A stretch of 64,000 nt of DNA from Enterobacter oligotrophicus (GCF_009176645.1 NZ_AP019007.1:1674001-1738000); one strand, 5' to 3'. Positions 8,873 to 19,406 are shown, numbered from the stretch's first letter. Notes: generated by a model from the letters alone, not told the origin. Program-made: numbers and translations.

Positions 8873-9298
8873 TTATTTCGCGGCCGTTTTTTCTTCGCCG
8901 ACCAGACCAATTTTCAGATAACCCGCCTGATGCAGCGTGTCCATTACCTTCATCATGGTTTCATAATCCACCGTTTTATCCGCGCGGAAGAAGACGGTGG
9001 TGTCTTTCTTACCGCCGGTAAGCTGGTCCAGCGCCGGAATAACAGACGTATCCGTCACCGGATCGTTACCCAGGAACATGGATTTATCCGCTTTCACCGA
9101 CAGATAGATTGGCTTTTCCGGGCGCGGCTGCGGCTGGCTGGAAGACGCCGGTAGATTCACCTTCACGTCAACCGTCGCCAGCGGCGCTGCCACCATGAAG
9201 ATAATCAGCAGAACCAGCATGACGTCGATAAACGGCGTCACGTTGATTTCATGCATTTCACCGTTATCGTCCAGATTTTCGTTAAGACGCATTGCCAT
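8873..9298 (-). CDS. exbD: TonB-system energising protein ExbD
   Basis: A 141-residue inner-membrane protein with one N-terminal span (about 23-43) and a periplasmic domain. The conserved proton-path aspartate is in EINVTPFIDVMLVLLIIFMV. With ExbB it uses the proton gradient to energise TonB, which drives ferric-siderophore and vitamin B12 uptake across the outer membrane. It lies 4 bases downstream of exbB and shares its Fur-controlled promoter. The length equals that of E. coli ExbD. Confidence 0.97.
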   Translation of the reverse strand: MAMRLNENLDDNGEMHEINVTPFIDVMLVLLIIFMVAAPLATVDVKVNLPASSSQPQPRPEKPIYLSVKADKSMFLGNDPVTDTSVIPALDQLTGGKKDTTVFFRADKTVDYETMMKVMDTLHQAGYLKIGLVGEEKTAAK

Positions 9299-9302
9299 AG
9301 AA

Positions 9303-10034
9303 TCAACCTACACGCAGTTTGGACGCAGAGTGCACCGGTTTAACAGAGCTGGCATTCAGGTCCAGGTCACGGCTTTGCAGCAGCAGAACCTGTGCAGCAA
9401 CGTCACCCAGCGTGGCTTTGTAGCTGCCAATCATACGCGCGAAGATGTTATAGATAACCACCGCCGGGATAGCGGCAACCAGGCCGATGGCGGTCGCCAG
9501 CAGCGCTTCTGCAATACCCGGTGCCACAACGGCAAGGTTGGTGGTCTGCGTCTGGGCAATGCCGATAAAGCTGTTCATGATGCCCCAGACCGTACCGAAC
9601 AGGCCGACGAACGGGGAGATTGCACCGATAGTGGCCAGATAACCGTTACCGCGGCCCATATGACGGCCAACGGCAGCGACGCGACGTTCCAGGCGGAAAC
9701 CAGTACGTTCTTTAATGCCTTCGTTATCTTCACTGCCTGCGGAGAGTTCCAGCTCGTTCTGCGCTTCGTTCACTAACAGGGCGGTCAGGCTTTTCGCATG
9801 GAAAGATGAGGTCATATCAGATGCCTGATCCAGAGAGCGGGCTTCGGCCAGCTGCTGCTGCTCGCGCTTGAGACGACGCTTCTGCGAGATAAGCTCTGCG
9901 CTCTTGCTGAAGAAGATAGCCCAGGTGATCACGGACGCCAGAATCAGGCCGATCATCACAATCTTAACCACGATGTCAGCATGATGATACATGCCCCAAA
10001 CGGAGAGATCCGTCTGCATCAAATTATTACCCAC
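9303..10034 (-). CDS. exbB: TonB-system energising protein ExbB
   Basis: A 243-residue inner-membrane protein of the MotA/TolQ/ExbB family with three membrane spans: one near residues 16-40, and two around GRGNGYLATIGAISPFVGLF and PGIAEALLATAIGLVAAIPAV. It forms the pentameric channel that works with ExbD to energise TonB. The GTG start at 10034 and the N-terminus MGNNLMQTDLSVWGMY agree with E. coli ExbB. It is the first gene of the leftward exbBD operon, with a Fur box about 65-80 bases upstream, and is divergent from metC. Confidence 0.97.
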   Translation of the reverse strand: MGNNLMQTDLSVWGMYHHADIVVKIVMIGLILASVITWAIFFSKSAELISQKRRLKREQQQLAEARSLDQASDMTSSFHAKSLTALLVNEAQNELELSAGSEDNEGIKERTGFRLERRVAAVGRHMGRGNGYLATIGAISPFVGLFGTVWGIMNSFIGIAQTQTTNLAVVAPGIAEALLATAIGLVAAIPAVVIYNIFARMIGSYKATLGDVAAQVLLLQSRDLDLNASSVKPVHSASKLRVG

Positions 10035-10097
10035 TCTGTATCTCCAGGACGCAAATCACAAATTCTGAGCGTAATAATATCAAAACGTCGTCGAATT

Positions 10098-10116
10098 GAT
10101 AGTAGTTCTCATTAGT
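10098..10116 (-). promoter_or_regulatory. Fur box upstream of exbB
   Basis: Read leftward, ACTAATGAGAACTACTATC matches 13 of 19 positions of the Fur consensus. Its position upstream of exbB is where Fur acts in E. coli. Iron repression is established for the homologous operon and inferred here. Confidence 0.65.
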
Positions 10117-10242
10117 ATTTACATAGTGCCGTAAATTCCGCTCACTTTCCTTGCGCTTACGCAGTAAAAATTTCTTATGCGTATTTTTCATAACATTTTC
10201 TGCTTATTCGATAAGCATCCGGGTGCACATTTTTGCAATCGT

Positions 10243-10266
10243 GGTAGTCTGGACGTCCAGACGTAT
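10243..10266 (+). promoter_or_regulatory. Tandem MetJ operators (met boxes) of metC
   Basis: Three contiguous 8-mers resemble the met box AGACGTCT: GGTAGTCT (5/8), GGACGTCC (6/8) and AGACGTAT (7/8). They overlap the likely -10 region (TATAAA at 10264) and end 19 bases before the metC ATG. MetJ with S-adenosylmethionine represses metC in E. coli. Confidence 0.75.
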
Positions 10267-10285
10267 AAAAACAGGGTTAGCGAAC

Positions 10286-11473
10286 ATGACTAAGAAGCAT
10301 CTTGAAACCACGCTGGTACAGGCCGGACGCAGCAAAAAATACACGCAGGGATCGGTGAACAGCGTGATTCAACGGGCCTCCTCGCTGGTGTTTGATACCG
10401 TTGAAGATAAAAAAACAGCTACGCGTAACCGTGCCAAAGGCGGCTTGTTTTATGGTCGTCGTGGCACGCTAACCCATTTTTCGCTGCAGGAAGCGATGTG
10501 CGAACTGGAGGGCGGCGTGGGGTGTGCGCTGTTTCCGTGCGGTGCGGCGGCGGTCGCCAACACCATTCTGGCGTTTGTGGAACAGGGCGATCATATCCTG
10601 ATGACCAACACGGCTTACGAGCCAAGCCAGGACTTCTGCACCAAAATTCTCAGCAAGCTCGGCGTGACGACCGGCTGGTTTGACCCGCTGATTGGTGAAG
10701 GTATTGCAGAACTTATTCAGCCGAACACGCGCCTTGTGTTCCTGGAATCTCCCGGTTCCATCACCATGGAGGTGCACGACGTACCGGCCATCGTAAGGGC
10801 CGTGCGCAGCAAAGCGCCAGAGGCGATCATCATGATCGACAATACCTGGGCGGCAGGCGTGCTGTTTAAGGCGCTGGAGTTTGATATTGATATCTCCATT
10901 CAGGCGGCGACCAAATACCTGATAGGGCACTCCGACGGTATGATCGGCACGGCTGTGTCTAACGCCCGCTGCTGGGATCAACTGCGCGAGAATGCTTACC
11001 TGATGGGCCAGATGGTTGATGCCGACACCGCCTACATGACCAGCCGCGGCATCCGCACGCTCGGTGTGCGTTTGCGTCAGCACCATGAAAGCAGCCTGAA
11101 GATAGCCGAATGGCTGGCGCAGCACCCTCAGGTGGAACGCGTTAATCATCCGGCATTACCGGGCAGTAAAGGCCACGAATTCTGGCAACGAGATTTTACG
11201 GGCAGCAGTGGGTTGTTCTCGTTTGTTCTCAAAAAACGGCTGAATAACGACGAGCTGGCACACTATCTGGATCATTTTTCCCTCTTCAGCATGGCCTACT
11301 CCTGGGGCGGGTTTGAATCGCTGATCCTGCCGAACCAGCCGGAACAGATCGCCGCTCTGCGTCCTGGCGGCGAAGTGGACTTCAGTGGAACCCTGATCCG
11401 ACTGCATGTTGGTTTAGAAAATGTGGACGATTTAATTGCGGATTTAGCGGCAGGGTTTGCGCGTATCGTGTAA
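10286..11473 (+). CDS. metC: Cystathionine beta-lyase MetC
   Basis: A 395-residue PLP enzyme of the Cys/Met metabolism family. It splits cystathionine to homocysteine, pyruvate and ammonia in methionine synthesis. The PLP lysine is Lys210 in [12 protein letters not shown], and [10 protein letters not shown] and [10 protein letters not shown] are family signatures. An in-frame ATG 135 bases upstream exists, but the met boxes and promoter lie in that stretch and E. coli MetC starts near 10286, so the shorter form is taken. It is divergent from exbB and followed by yghB. Confidence 0.96.
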   Translation: MTKKHLETTLVQAGRSKKYTQGSVNSVIQRASSLVFDTVEDKKTATRNRAKGGLFYGRRGTLTHFSLQEAMCELEGGVGCALFPCGAAAVANTILAFVEQGDHILMTNTAYEPSQDFCTKILSKLGVTTGWFDPLIGEGIAELIQPNTRLVFLESPGSITMEVHDVPAIVRAVRSKAPEAIIMIDNTWAAGVLFKALEFDIDISIQAATKYLIGHSDGMIGTAVSNARCWDQLRENAYLMGQMVDADTAYMTSRGIRTLGVRLRQHHESSLKIAEWLAQHPQVERVNHPALPGSKGHEFWQRDFTGSSGLFSFVLKKRLNNDELAHYLDHFSLFSMAYSWGGFESLILPNQPEQIAALRPGGEVDFSGTLIRLHVGLENVDDLIADLAAGFARIV

Positions 11474-11616
11474 AGTGCTGGCTGAAAATGTACTCCCTGG
11501 ACGCTTTTGTGAACACTGCGCACGGAAAAGTCTGCATGAGTTGCGTCCGCGATCAAACCCGGTGGGCGAAATAGGGAGTACAATAGCGCTATATCTGCTG
11601 TTCCACAGGAAAGTCC

Positions 11617-12276
11617 ATGGCTGTTATTCAAGATATTATCGCTGCGCTCTGGCAACACGATTTTGCTGCGCTGGCGGACCCGCATGTTGTGGGTATTGTC
11701 TATTTCGTGATGTTCGCGACACTGTTTCTGGAAAATGGATTACTGCCAGCCTCATTTTTACCCGGTGACAGCCTGCTTCTGCTTGCAGGGGCATTAATCG
11801 GCAAGGGCGTCATGGACTTCGCACCAACGATGGTGATCCTTACTTCTGCCGCCAGCCTGGGCTGCTGGCTGAGCTATATGCAGGGCCGCTGGCTCGGCAA
11901 TACCCGCGTGGTGAAAAGCTGGCTGGCACAGTTGCCGCACAAATATCATCAGCGGGCGACCTGCATGTTTGACCGTCACGGCCTGCTGGCGCTGCTGGCG
12001 GGCCGTTTTCTGGCGTTTGTCCGCACCCTGCTGCCAACCATGGCGGGCATCTCCGGCCTCTCAAACCGCCGCTTCCAGTTCTTTAACTGGCTGAGCGCGC
12101 TGCTGTGGGTCGGCGTGGTGACAACGCTCGGCTACGCGCTGAATATGATCCCGTTAGTGAAGCGTCATGAAGATCAGGTGATGACGTTCCTGATGGTACT
12201 GCCGATTTTCCTGCTGGTTGCAGGGCTGGTGGGGACGATCGCGGTGGTAATTAAGAAAAAGTATTGCAGCGCCTGA
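11617..12276 (+). CDS. yghB: DedA-family inner-membrane protein YghB
   Basis: A 219-residue DedA protein with four to five membrane spans. Family motifs are [25 protein letters not shown] and [16 protein letters not shown]. In E. coli YghB and its paralogue YqjA are jointly needed for normal division, proton-motive-force homeostasis and drug resistance, and DedA proteins have been linked to lipid-carrier flipping. It lies downstream of metC with a gap of 143 bases, as in E. coli, and converges on yqhC across a short palindrome. Confidence 0.94.
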   Translation: MAVIQDIIAALWQHDFAALADPHVVGIVYFVMFATLFLENGLLPASFLPGDSLLLLAGALIGKGVMDFAPTMVILTSAASLGCWLSYMQGRWLGNTRVVKSWLAQLPHKYHQRATCMFDRHGLLALLAGRFLAFVRTLLPTMAGISGLSNRRFQFFNWLSALLWVGVVTTLGYALNMIPLVKRHEDQVMTFLMVLPIFLLVAGLVGTIAVVIKKKYCSA

Positions 12277-12290
12277 TCCCCTCACCCTGA

Positions 12291-12313
12291 CCCTCTCCCC
12301 ATAGGGGAGAGGG
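12291..12313. repeat. Short GC palindrome between yghB and yqhC
   Basis: CCCTCTCCCC and GGGGAGAGGG around ATA, preceded by CCCTCACCCTGA on the left. It is a member of the same small repeat family seen at 6782, 26280, 32237 and 48797. No T run follows on either strand, so it is not a classic terminator. Confidence 0.75.
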
Positions 12314-12321
12314 GAAAAAAC

Positions 12322-13221
12322 CTAAGCTCCCTGCATGGTTCGGATGCGCGAAGCATCTTCTCCCGGCGTGACGCCGAAATAGCGCTTAAACTCCCGACTA
12401 AACTGTGACGCACTTTCATAGCCAACGCGCATCGCCGCTGCGCTGGCCTTCATACCGTCGTGGATCATCAGCATCCGCGCCTTATGCAGCCGGTAGGTTT
12501 TGAGGTACTGCAGCGGCGACGTGCTGGTCACCGATTTAAAATTATGGTGAAACGCCGAGACGCTCATGTTCGCTTCCGCCGCCAGTTGGTCAACGCTGAG
12601 GTTTTCCGTGTACTGGCTTTCAATGCGTTTCAGCACGCGGCTGATCAGGCTGAAGTGGGTCTGTCGGCTCACCAGCGCCAGCAACGCCCCGCCACCCGGC
12701 CCTAACAGCACGTGGTAGAGGATTTCGCGGATAATCTGCCTGCCGAGAATGCGCGCATCCAGTGGCCGCTCCATAACATCCAGCAGGCGTTCAATGGCGC
12801 AAAGAATTTCGTCCGATAACGTCGCTGAGTTGATCCCGCTCGCCGCAACAGACGGCTGAAACAGCTCGTCTTCGCCAATCTCCATCAGTAGCTCCTGCAA
12901 CTGCAGAATATCAACATTTAGCCGAATCCCCGCCAGCGGGACCGCCTCTGTCGCGAAAGTTTCACACTCAAAGGGTAAAGGTACTGTCAGGAGCAGGTAT
13001 TCATTAGTGTCGTAACGAAACACGCGTTCATTGATATAGCCAATTTTATGGCCGGAAAAGAGAAAAACGATGCCCGGCTGGTACATCACCGGCGTGCGCG
13101 TGCCTGGCTGTGTCCCGTAGAGGAGACGGATGTCCGGCAACAACGCGTCAACGTTATTCTTTTTATCTATCAATTGCTTAATCTGAGAGGTTAGCTGCAA
13201 ACAGATTTCTTCGCGATTCAT
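12322..13221 (-). CDS. yqhC: AraC-family regulator YqhC
   Basis: A 299-residue protein with an N-terminal AraC effector domain (about 20-180) and two C-terminal helix-turn-helix motifs (about 200-295), with the family stamp [19 protein letters not shown]. In E. coli YqhC senses reactive aldehydes such as glyoxal and furfural, activates the divergent yqhD-dkgA genes and contributes to aldehyde tolerance. The frame stays open far upstream across the opposite strand of yqhD, but the ATG at 13221 with AGGA 6 bases before it gives the family length and a normal start. The 195-base gap to yqhD should hold its binding site. Confidence 0.92.
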   Translation of the reverse strand: MNREEICLQLTSQIKQLIDKKNNVDALLPDIRLLYGTQPGTRTPVMYQPGIVFLFSGHKIGYINERVFRYDTNEYLLLTVPLPFECETFATEAVPLAGIRLNVDILQLQELLMEIGEDELFQPSVAASGINSATLSDEILCAIERLLDVMERPLDARILGRQIIREILYHVLLGPGGGALLALVSRQTHFSLISRVLKRIESQYTENLSVDQLAAEANMSVSAFHHNFKSVTSTSPLQYLKTYRLHKARMLMIHDGMKASAAAMRVGYESASQFSREFKRYFGVTPGEDASRIRTMQGA

Positions 13222-13416
13222 TTTTTCCTGCTCCGGGTACGGTTTCCGACGCACACAGTGTGCGCATTTTCTCGCGGATTCTCCAGCGCCGTGTAGAAAT
13301 GGGCAAGACATCGGCAGGAATGTGCATTGAGAGCATAGCCTCAGCCAGCCACAATGTGCAGCATCAGGTAGCCTTCTGCGCCGCCACGGTTTTTCACCCA
13401 CATAAGGGAACGAGCA

Positions 13417-14580
13417 ATGAACAACTTCAATCTTCACACCCCAACCCGCATCCTGTTTGGCAAAGGCGCTATCGCCGACCTGCGCGAGCAAATCCCGGCT
13501 GACGCCCGCGTGCTGATTACCTACGGCGGCGGCAGCGTGAAAAAAACCGGCGTGCTGGATCAGGTTTACAGCGCGCTGGAAGGTCTGGACGTACGTGAGT
13601 TCGGCGGCATCGAACCAAACCCGTCTTACGAAACGCTGATGAACGCGGTGAAAATCGCCCGCGAAGAGAACATTACTTTCCTGCTGGCGGTCGGCGGCGG
13701 TTCTGTACTGGACGGCACAAAATTCATCGCCGCTGCAGCGCACTACGCGGACGGCATCGATCCGTGGCATATCCTGGAAACCCGCGGCAGCGACATTAAA
13801 AGCGCGATCCCGATGGGCTCCGTACTGACTCTGCCCGCTACCGGTTCGGAGTCCAACAAAGGCGCGGTCATCTCGCGTAAAACCACGGGTGATAAGCAGG
13901 CCTTTATGAACGAACACGTTCAGCCTGTGTTCGCCATTCTGGACCCGGTTTACACCTACACCCTTCCTGCCCGCCAGGTGGCTAACGGTGTGGTCGACGC
14001 CTTTGTTCACACCGTTGAGCAGTACGTTACCTACCCGGTTGATGCCAAAATTCAGGATCGCTTTGCGGAAGGCATTCTGCTGACGCTTATCGAAGAAGGC
14101 CCGAAAGCGCTGAAAGAACCGGAAAACTATGACGTGCGTGCCAACGTGATGTGGGCGGCGACTCAGGCACTGAACGGCCTGATTGGGGCGGGTGTGCCGC
14201 AGGACTGGGCGACCCACATGCTGGGCCACGAACTGACGGCGATGCATGGTCTGGATCACGCACAGACGCTGGCCATTGTTCTGCCTGCGCTGTGGAACGA
14301 AAAACGTGATACCAAACGCGCCAAACTGCTGCAGTACGCTGAGCGCGTGTGGAATATCACCGACGGTTCTGACGATGCGCGCATTGATGCGGCCATCGAA
14401 GCGACCCGCAGCTTCTTTGAAGCTCTGGGCGTGCCAACACGTCTCTCCGGCTACGGCCTGGACGGTAGCTCCATCCCTGCCCTGCTGGCAAAACTGGAAG
14501 CACACGGAATGACCCAACTGGGCGAGCACGGTGACATCACGCTGGACGTGAGCCGCCGTATCTACGAAGCGGCGCGCTAA
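13417..14580 (+). CDS. yqhD: NADPH-dependent aldehyde/alcohol dehydrogenase YqhD
   Basis: A 387-residue iron-type (class III) alcohol dehydrogenase. It reduces short-chain and peroxidation-derived aldehydes with NADPH in the cytoplasm. Metal ligands Asp194, His198, His267 and His281 are all present ([26 protein letters not shown]). The NADPH site shows [10 protein letters not shown] near residue 36 and [10 protein letters not shown] near 91. The length equals that of E. coli YqhD. It is activated by YqhC in E. coli and lies upstream of dkgA in the same direction. Confidence 0.97.
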   Translation: MNNFNLHTPTRILFGKGAIADLREQIPADARVLITYGGGSVKKTGVLDQVYSALEGLDVREFGGIEPNPSYETLMNAVKIAREENITFLLAVGGGSVLDGTKFIAAAAHYADGIDPWHILETRGSDIKSAIPMGSVLTLPATGSESNKGAVISRKTTGDKQAFMNEHVQPVFAILDPVYTYTLPARQVANGVVDAFVHTVEQYVTYPVDAKIQDRFAEGILLTLIEEGPKALKEPENYDVRANVMWAATQALNGLIGAGVPQDWATHMLGHELTAMHGLDHAQTLAIVLPALWNEKRDTKRAKLLQYAERVWNITDGSDDARIDAAIEATRSFFEALGVPTRLSGYGLDGSSIPALLAKLEAHGMTQLGEHGDITLDVSRRIYEAAR

Positions 14581-14639
14581 GCGTTTTTGTTATCCCGCCT
14601 TTCGTTTTTTGACATTTCGTCCAGACTTAATGCACACCA

Positions 14640-14666
14640 CATCGTCGGAGGAACCCTTCGACGATG
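14640..14666 (+). repeat. Perfect inverted repeat in the yqhD-dkgA gap
   Basis: CATCGTCG (14640-14647) and CGACGATG (14659-14666) form an 8-bp stem with an 11-base loop that itself contains GAGGAA. It ends about 10 bases before the true dkgA ribosome site. There is no T run, so it is more likely an mRNA processing or stability hairpin, or an operator half-site pair, than a terminator. The role is unknown. Confidence 0.5.
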
Positions 14667-14685
14667 AGCACCTGAAGGAGGAAAA

Positions 14686-15513
14686 ATGGCAAACCAAACC
14701 GTAATTAAGCTGCAGGATGGCAACGTAATGCCCCAACTGGGGCTCGGTGTATGGAAAGCCGGTAACGACGAGGTCGTCTCCGCCATTCATAAAGCACTGG
14801 AAGTCGGCTATCGGTCTATTGATACCGCAGCCGCCTACAAAAATGAGGACGGCGTGGGCAAAGCCCTGGCCAGTGCTGGCGTTTCCCGCGACGAGTTATT
14901 CATTACCACCAAACTGTGGAACGACGATCAAAAGCGCCCCCGCGAAGCCCTGCAGGAGAGCCTGGATAAACTCCAGCTTGATTTCGTCGACCTGTATCTG
15001 ATGCACTGGCCGGTTCCGGCAATCGATCATTACGTTGATGCCTGGAAAGGGATGATTGAGCTGCAAAAAGAGGGGCTGGTGAAGAGCATCGGCGTGTGCA
15101 ACTTCCAGGTGCATCACCTGCAGCGCCTGATTGATGAAACGGGCGTGGCACCGGTGATCAACCAGATCGAGCTGCACCCGCTGATGCAGCAGCGTCAGCT
15201 TCATTCATGGAACGCGACGCACAAAATCCAGACTGAGTCCTGGAGCCCGCTGGCACAGGGTGGAGAAGGCGTTTTCGACCAGAAAATTATCCGTGAACTG
15301 GCGGATAAGTATGGAAAAACGCCGGCACAGATTGTTATCCGCTGGCATCTGGACAACGGTCTGGTGGTGATCCCGAAATCGGTCACGCCATCGCGTATCG
15401 CTGAGAACTTCGACGTCTGGGATTTCCGCCTGGACAAAGACGAACTGGGCGAGATTGCAAAGCTGGATCAGGGCAAACGGCTTGGGCCGGACCCGGATCA
15501 GTTTGGCGGGTAA
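14686..15513 (+). CDS. dkgA: 2,5-diketo-D-gluconate reductase A / methylglyoxal reductase DkgA
   Basis: A 275-residue aldo-keto reductase (AKR5C type). It reduces 2,5-diketogluconate, methylglyoxal and beta-keto esters with NADPH. Conserved pieces are LGLGVWKAGNDEV, the catalytic Asp and Tyr in SIDTAAAYKNEDGVG, Lys in FITTKLWND, His in YLMHWPVP and the coenzyme site VIPKSVTPSRIAENFDV. AAGGAGGAAAA precedes the ATG. It follows yqhD and probably belongs to the same YqhC-controlled unit, giving a two-enzyme aldehyde-detoxification module. Confidence 0.95.
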   Translation: MANQTVIKLQDGNVMPQLGLGVWKAGNDEVVSAIHKALEVGYRSIDTAAAYKNEDGVGKALASAGVSRDELFITTKLWNDDQKRPREALQESLDKLQLDFVDLYLMHWPVPAIDHYVDAWKGMIELQKEGLVKSIGVCNFQVHHLQRLIDETGVAPVINQIELHPLMQQRQLHSWNATHKIQTESWSPLAQGGEGVFDQKIIRELADKYGKTPAQIVIRWHLDNGLVVIPKSVTPSRIAENFDVWDFRLDKDELGEIAKLDQGKRLGPDPDQFGG

Positions 15514-15522
15514 TAGTAAAAA

Positions 15523-15596
15523 AGCCGGGTGGCGGCTCCGCCTTACCCGGCCTACGCTCTGACCTGTAGGCCCGGTAAGCGCAGCGCCACCGGGCA
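15523..15596. repeat. REP-type palindrome pair after dkgA
   Basis: Two facing GC-rich imperfect palindromes, GCCGGGTGGCGGCTCCGCC... and ...CCCGGTAAGCGCAGCG..., sharing the CCTACG/TGTAGG spacer typical of bacterial interspersed mosaic elements. Similar pairs are at 17864, 38363, 40386 and 60251. The pair fills the convergent dkgA-ygiQ gap and may protect or terminate both transcripts. Confidence 0.8.
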
Positions 15597-15607
15597 TTTT
15601 TACAGGT

Positions 15608-17785
15608 TTAACCGATCTTACGTTTTCCCGTTTTTTTCGTCCCCGTAGCGCCACCGTTCGAACGCTGATGCACAATCGGCGTATGTTTGGTCAGCGCCGG
15701 GCGCGTATGGCGATTCTGACGACGCGCTTCGCGCATCTCATCCAGCGTCGGGGCCGGCACCAGGCAGTCGCGGCGCGAGCCGATCAGATGTTTTTTACCC
15801 ATCTCTTCCAGCGCCTGGCGGATCAGCGGCCAGTTTTTCGGATCGTGGTAACGCAGCAGCGCTTTATGCAGACGGCGCTGTTTATCCCCTTTCGGCACCA
15901 CCACGTCTTCACTCTTATAGCCAATCTTACTCAGCGGGTTTTTGCCGGTGTAATACATGGTCGTCGAGTTGGCGAGCGGCGACGGGTAGAAGTTCTGCAC
16001 CTGATCCAGACGGAATCGACGCTGCTTCAGCCACAGCGCCAGGTTCACCATGTCTTCATCACGGGTGCCGGGGTGTGCGGAAATGAAGTAAGGGATCAGA
16101 TACTGCTCTTTCCCCGCCTGTTTTGAATAGGTATCAAACAGCTGTTTAAAGCGGTCATAGCTGCCCATGCCCGGCTTCATCATTTTGGACAGCGGGCCTT
16201 CTTCGGTGTGCTCCGGGGCGATCTTCAGATAACCACCAACGTGGTGCGTCGCCAGCTCTTTGATGTAACGCGGATCTTCCACGGCGATGTCGTAACGCAC
16301 CCCGGAGGCGATCAGGATCTTCTTGATGCCTTTCAGGTCACGCGCGCGGCGATAGAGATTGATCGTCGGCTCGTGGTTAGTGTCCATATGCTGGCAGATA
16401 TCAGGGTAAACGCACGACAGGCGGCGGCAGGTCTGCTCCGCACGCGGCGATTTACAACGCAGCATGTACATGTTGGCAGTTGGACCACCCAGATCGGAGA
16501 TCACGCCGGTAAAGCCCGGCACCGTGTCGCGAATGGCTTCGATCTCGTTAATGATCGAATCTTCAGAGCGGCTCTGAATAATGCGACCTTCGTGCTCGGT
16601 AATGGAGCAGAATGAACAGCCGCCAAAACAGCCGCGCATGATGTTGATCGAGAAGCGGATCATCTCATATGCCGGGATACGGGCGTTGCCATAGGCAGGA
16701 TGCGGAACACGTTTGTACGGCAGGGCAAAAACGCTGTCCATCTCTTCAGTCGAGAGCGGGATCGCCGGAGGGTTAATCCAGATAAACCGCTCGCCGTGCT
16801 TTTGCATCAGTGCGCGCGCGCAGCCAGGGTTGGTTTCATGGTGCAGAATACGGGACGCATGGGCGTAAAGCACCTTGTCGCTTTTCACTTTCTCAAAAGA
16901 CGGCAGCAGCACGTAGGTCTTTTCCCACGGCTTCGGACGCGGTGGCTGTACGACAATGGCTTTCGCTTCGGCTTTTTTCGGTTCCACCGGTTTGTTATCC
17001 GCGCACGGCAGATCCTCGCCGTAAGGATGCGGGATCGGGTCGATTTTGCCTGGCATATCGATAATGCGGGAATCCACCCCGCTCCAGCCCGGCAGCGCTT
17101 CTTTCACCATAATCGCGGTGTTGCGCACGTCGCGGATGCTGCTCACCGGCTCGCCCTGCGCCAGACGGTGCGCCACTTCCACCAGTGGGCGCTCGCCGTT
17201 GCCGTAGATCAGCATGTCGGCTTTGGAATCCACCAGCACTGAACGACGCACGGTATCAGACCAGTAATCATAATGGGCGGTACGGCGCAGGCTCGCTTCG
17301 ATGCCGCCCAGGATGACCGGCACCTCTTTCCAGGCTTCTTTGCAACGCTGAGTGTAGACCAGCGTCGCGCGGTCCGGACGTTTGCCCGCCACGTTACCGG
17401 CGGTGTAGGCGTCATCATGGCGCAGTTTACGATCCGCGGTATAGCGGTTGATCATCGAGTCCATGTTGCCTGCGGTCACACCGAAGAACAGGTTAGGTTT
17501 GCCCAGACGCATAAAGTCGTCTTTGCTGTTCCAGTCAGGCTGGGAGATGATCCCCACGCGGAAGCCCTGGGCTTCAAGCATGCGGCCACAGATCGCCATG
17601 CCAAAGCTCGGGTGATCGACATACGCATCACCCGTCACCAGAATGATATCGCAGCTATCCCAGCCCAGTTGGTCCATCTCTTCGCGGGACATCGGCAGGA
17701 ACGGAGCCGGTCCAAAGCAGGCCGCCCAGTGCTGGGGCCAGGAGAAGAGGTCTCGATCCGGCTGGATCAGGGAAATTGCGCTCAT
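15608..17785 (-). CDS. ygiQ: YgiQ family radical SAM protein
   Basis: A 725-residue protein with an N-terminal cobalamin-binding-like domain (residues about 1-190) and a radical SAM core. The iron-sulfur cysteines are Cys386, Cys390 and Cys393 in [10 protein letters not shown]. Other YgiQ signatures are [19 protein letters not shown] and [18 protein letters not shown] stretches. The C-terminal tail is basic and low-complexity. It is an orthologue of E. coli YgiQ, whose reaction is unknown. The ATG at 17785 with GGAAG before it is the family start; the frame is open further upstream without a reason to use it. Confidence 0.93.
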   Translation of the reverse strand: MSAISLIQPDRDLFSWPQHWAACFGPAPFLPMSREEMDQLGWDSCDIILVTGDAYVDHPSFGMAICGRMLEAQGFRVGIISQPDWNSKDDFMRLGKPNLFFGVTAGNMDSMINRYTADRKLRHDDAYTAGNVAGKRPDRATLVYTQRCKEAWKEVPVILGGIEASLRRTAHYDYWSDTVRRSVLVDSKADMLIYGNGERPLVEVAHRLAQGEPVSSIRDVRNTAIMVKEALPGWSGVDSRIIDMPGKIDPIPHPYGEDLPCADNKPVEPKKAEAKAIVVQPPRPKPWEKTYVLLPSFEKVKSDKVLYAHASRILHHETNPGCARALMQKHGERFIWINPPAIPLSTEEMDSVFALPYKRVPHPAYGNARIPAYEMIRFSINIMRGCFGGCSFCSITEHEGRIIQSRSEDSIINEIEAIRDTVPGFTGVISDLGGPTANMYMLRCKSPRAEQTCRRLSCVYPDICQHMDTNHEPTINLYRRARDLKGIKKILIASGVRYDIAVEDPRYIKELATHHVGGYLKIAPEHTEEGPLSKMMKPGMGSYDRFKQLFDTYSKQAGKEQYLIPYFISAHPGTRDEDMVNLALWLKQRRFRLDQVQNFYPSPLANSTTMYYTGKNPLSKIGYKSEDVVVPKGDKQRRLHKALLRYHDPKNWPLIRQALEEMGKKHLIGSRRDCLVPAPTLDEMREARRQNRHTRPALTKHTPIVHQRSNGGATGTKKTGKRKIG

Positions 17786-17863
17786 AATGCTTCCGAAGAA
17801 AAAACAGACAAAAGGAGCGGGATTATACGCTGGATTATTGTGGGAAATGAAGGGGTATTTATT

Positions 17864-17931
17864 GCCCGGTAGCGCTTCGCTTACCGGGCCTACGGGCCTG
17901 TAGGTCGGGTCAGGCGAAGCCGCCACCCGAC
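17864..17931. repeat. REP-type palindrome pair between ftsP and ygiQ
   Basis: GCCCGGTAGCGCTTCGCTTACCGGGC on the left and a GTAGGTCGGGTCAGGCGAAGCC-type unit on the right, sharing the spacer motif of the other REP pairs. It lies just past the ftsP stop (leftward) and upstream of ygiQ. Confidence 0.8.
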
Positions 17932-17935
17932 ACGT

Positions 17936-19348
17936 TTACGGCGCTGGATTGACCAGCATCTGCCCCACGGAACCCCTGTCCATCATCTCCAGCGTCTGGC
18001 TGTGGAACAGGAACGGGAAGTGCGGCCACGAAGGCTGGCCATAGTAGACCAGCAGTTCAACCTGCCCATCCACCCAGACGGTATCTTTCCAGCCACGGTC
18101 TTCCGGGAACGGCATTGCCCCGTTGACGTTGCGGATCAGGAATGACACCCCTTCAATATGGAACGACTGCGGCATGTCCGAGCGAACCGTCCAGCGCTCC
18201 CAGGTGCCTTGCTGGGCAGTGATATCAATGCGATTGACGTCCCACAGCGCACCGTTGATCCCCGGATCGTCGCCCAGGCTGATATCGCGGCTGCGCACGG
18301 GCGATCCATTGAGGATCTCCTGCGGCAGTAAACGCATTGGCAGGCTATCGGTGACCAGTGGCAGCAGGCCAGTCGGGCGCAGAGTCAATACCAGCGTGGA
18401 GACCAGAATGCTCGATGGTTCGAAGAACCCGCGAATGCGATCCACAATGCTCGCCGCTTCACCGCAGGTAACAGACACTTCATCCCCGTTGGTCATGTCC
18501 ACGAGAATTTCCCGACGTTCGCCCGGTGCCAGCGCCAGTTGCTTGACGGAAACCGGCGCAGGTAAAAAGCCCTGATCGCCTGAGATCACATGCAACGCGC
18601 GGCCATCACTCATCTGAAGCTGGTAGCGGCGCGAGTTGGACGCGTTAAGCAGACGCAGGCGCACCCAACCGCGAGAGACTTCGACATACGGGCTTTGTGC
18701 GCCGTTGACCAGCAGCGTGTCACCGACAAAGCCGCCGCTGCCCGGCTCGCTGTACTCCGGCGTGCCGAAGTTATCCAGACGTTTGTCCTGAATAATGACC
18801 GGGAAATCATCCACACCGTAGTGGTTCGGGATCGGCAGTGATTTGCTGATTTCATCTTCGATCAGCCACATTCCGGCGAGACCGTTATAAACCTGCTGCG
18901 CCGTGCGGTTAGGGGTGTTGGCGTGATACCACAGCGTAGCCGCGCTCTGACGGATCGGCAGCACCGGAGCCCAGTCAGCATTTGGCGACATCATGCGCGC
19001 CGCGCCGCCCATCAGCGGGCCAGGAACCTGTAAACCGCTGACGGTCATGGCGACATTTTCAGTCGTGCGGTTACTGTAAATCAGCTTAACGTCATCGCCG
19101 TTCCACACGCGGATGGTCGGCCCAAGATAGCGCCCGTTAATTCCCCAGACGGACGCGCGCGTCCCCTGGGTAAAGGACCAGTGGCTGCGCTGCAGGGTCA
19201 GGAAAAGTGGCTGCCCGCGACGGGATTCAATCAACGGCGGAATGGGCAGCGGCTGCTGCTGCCCGGCGGCGCTGGCTCTCAGCGGCATCGCACCCGCACA
19301 GAGGGCGATCCCCGAAGCCTGAATAAACTGACGCCGACTGAGTGACAT
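17936..19348 (-). CDS. ftsP: Cell-division protein FtsP (SufI), Tat-exported cupredoxin-fold protein
   Basis: A 470-residue periplasmic protein with a twin-arginine signal (SRRQFIQASG at residues 4-13, cleavage near ASA-AG at about 27) and three cupredoxin domains of the multicopper-oxidase fold. In E. coli FtsP/SufI lacks the copper ligands of true oxidases and stabilises the division septum under stress. This copy has the same length and sequence. It is the gene after plsC in a leftward pair, with 58 bases between them. The ATG at 19348 has GAGC 8 bases before it. Confidence 0.95.
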   Translation of the reverse strand: MSLSRRQFIQASGIALCAGAMPLRASAAGQQQPLPIPPLIESRRGQPLFLTLQRSHWSFTQGTRASVWGINGRYLGPTIRVWNGDDVKLIYSNRTTENVAMTVSGLQVPGPLMGGAARMMSPNADWAPVLPIRQSAATLWYHANTPNRTAQQVYNGLAGMWLIEDEISKSLPIPNHYGVDDFPVIIQDKRLDNFGTPEYSEPGSGGFVGDTLLVNGAQSPYVEVSRGWVRLRLLNASNSRRYQLQMSDGRALHVISGDQGFLPAPVSVKQLALAPGERREILVDMTNGDEVSVTCGEAASIVDRIRGFFEPSSILVSTLVLTLRPTGLLPLVTDSLPMRLLPQEILNGSPVRSRDISLGDDPGINGALWDVNRIDITAQQGTWERWTVRSDMPQSFHIEGVSFLIRNVNGAMPFPEDRGWKDTVWVDGQVELLVYYGQPSWPHFPFLFHSQTLEMMDRGSVGQMLVNPAP

Positions 19349-19406
19349 ATAAGCTCCATCTGAAACGACTAACAACGCGGGAATTCGTTTTCCCTGTAAC
19401 GCCGGA

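Noticed and set aside
13222..14529. Extension of the yqhC frame upstream by more than 430 codons
   Set aside because: The extra part is antisense to yqhD and carries the usual shadow composition; YqhC has a normal start with ribosome site at 13221.
15523..17931. Possible CRISPR or other regular array from repeated GC-rich units
   Set aside because: The units are paired palindromes in gene gaps, far apart and without regular spacers or cas genes; they are REP-type elements.
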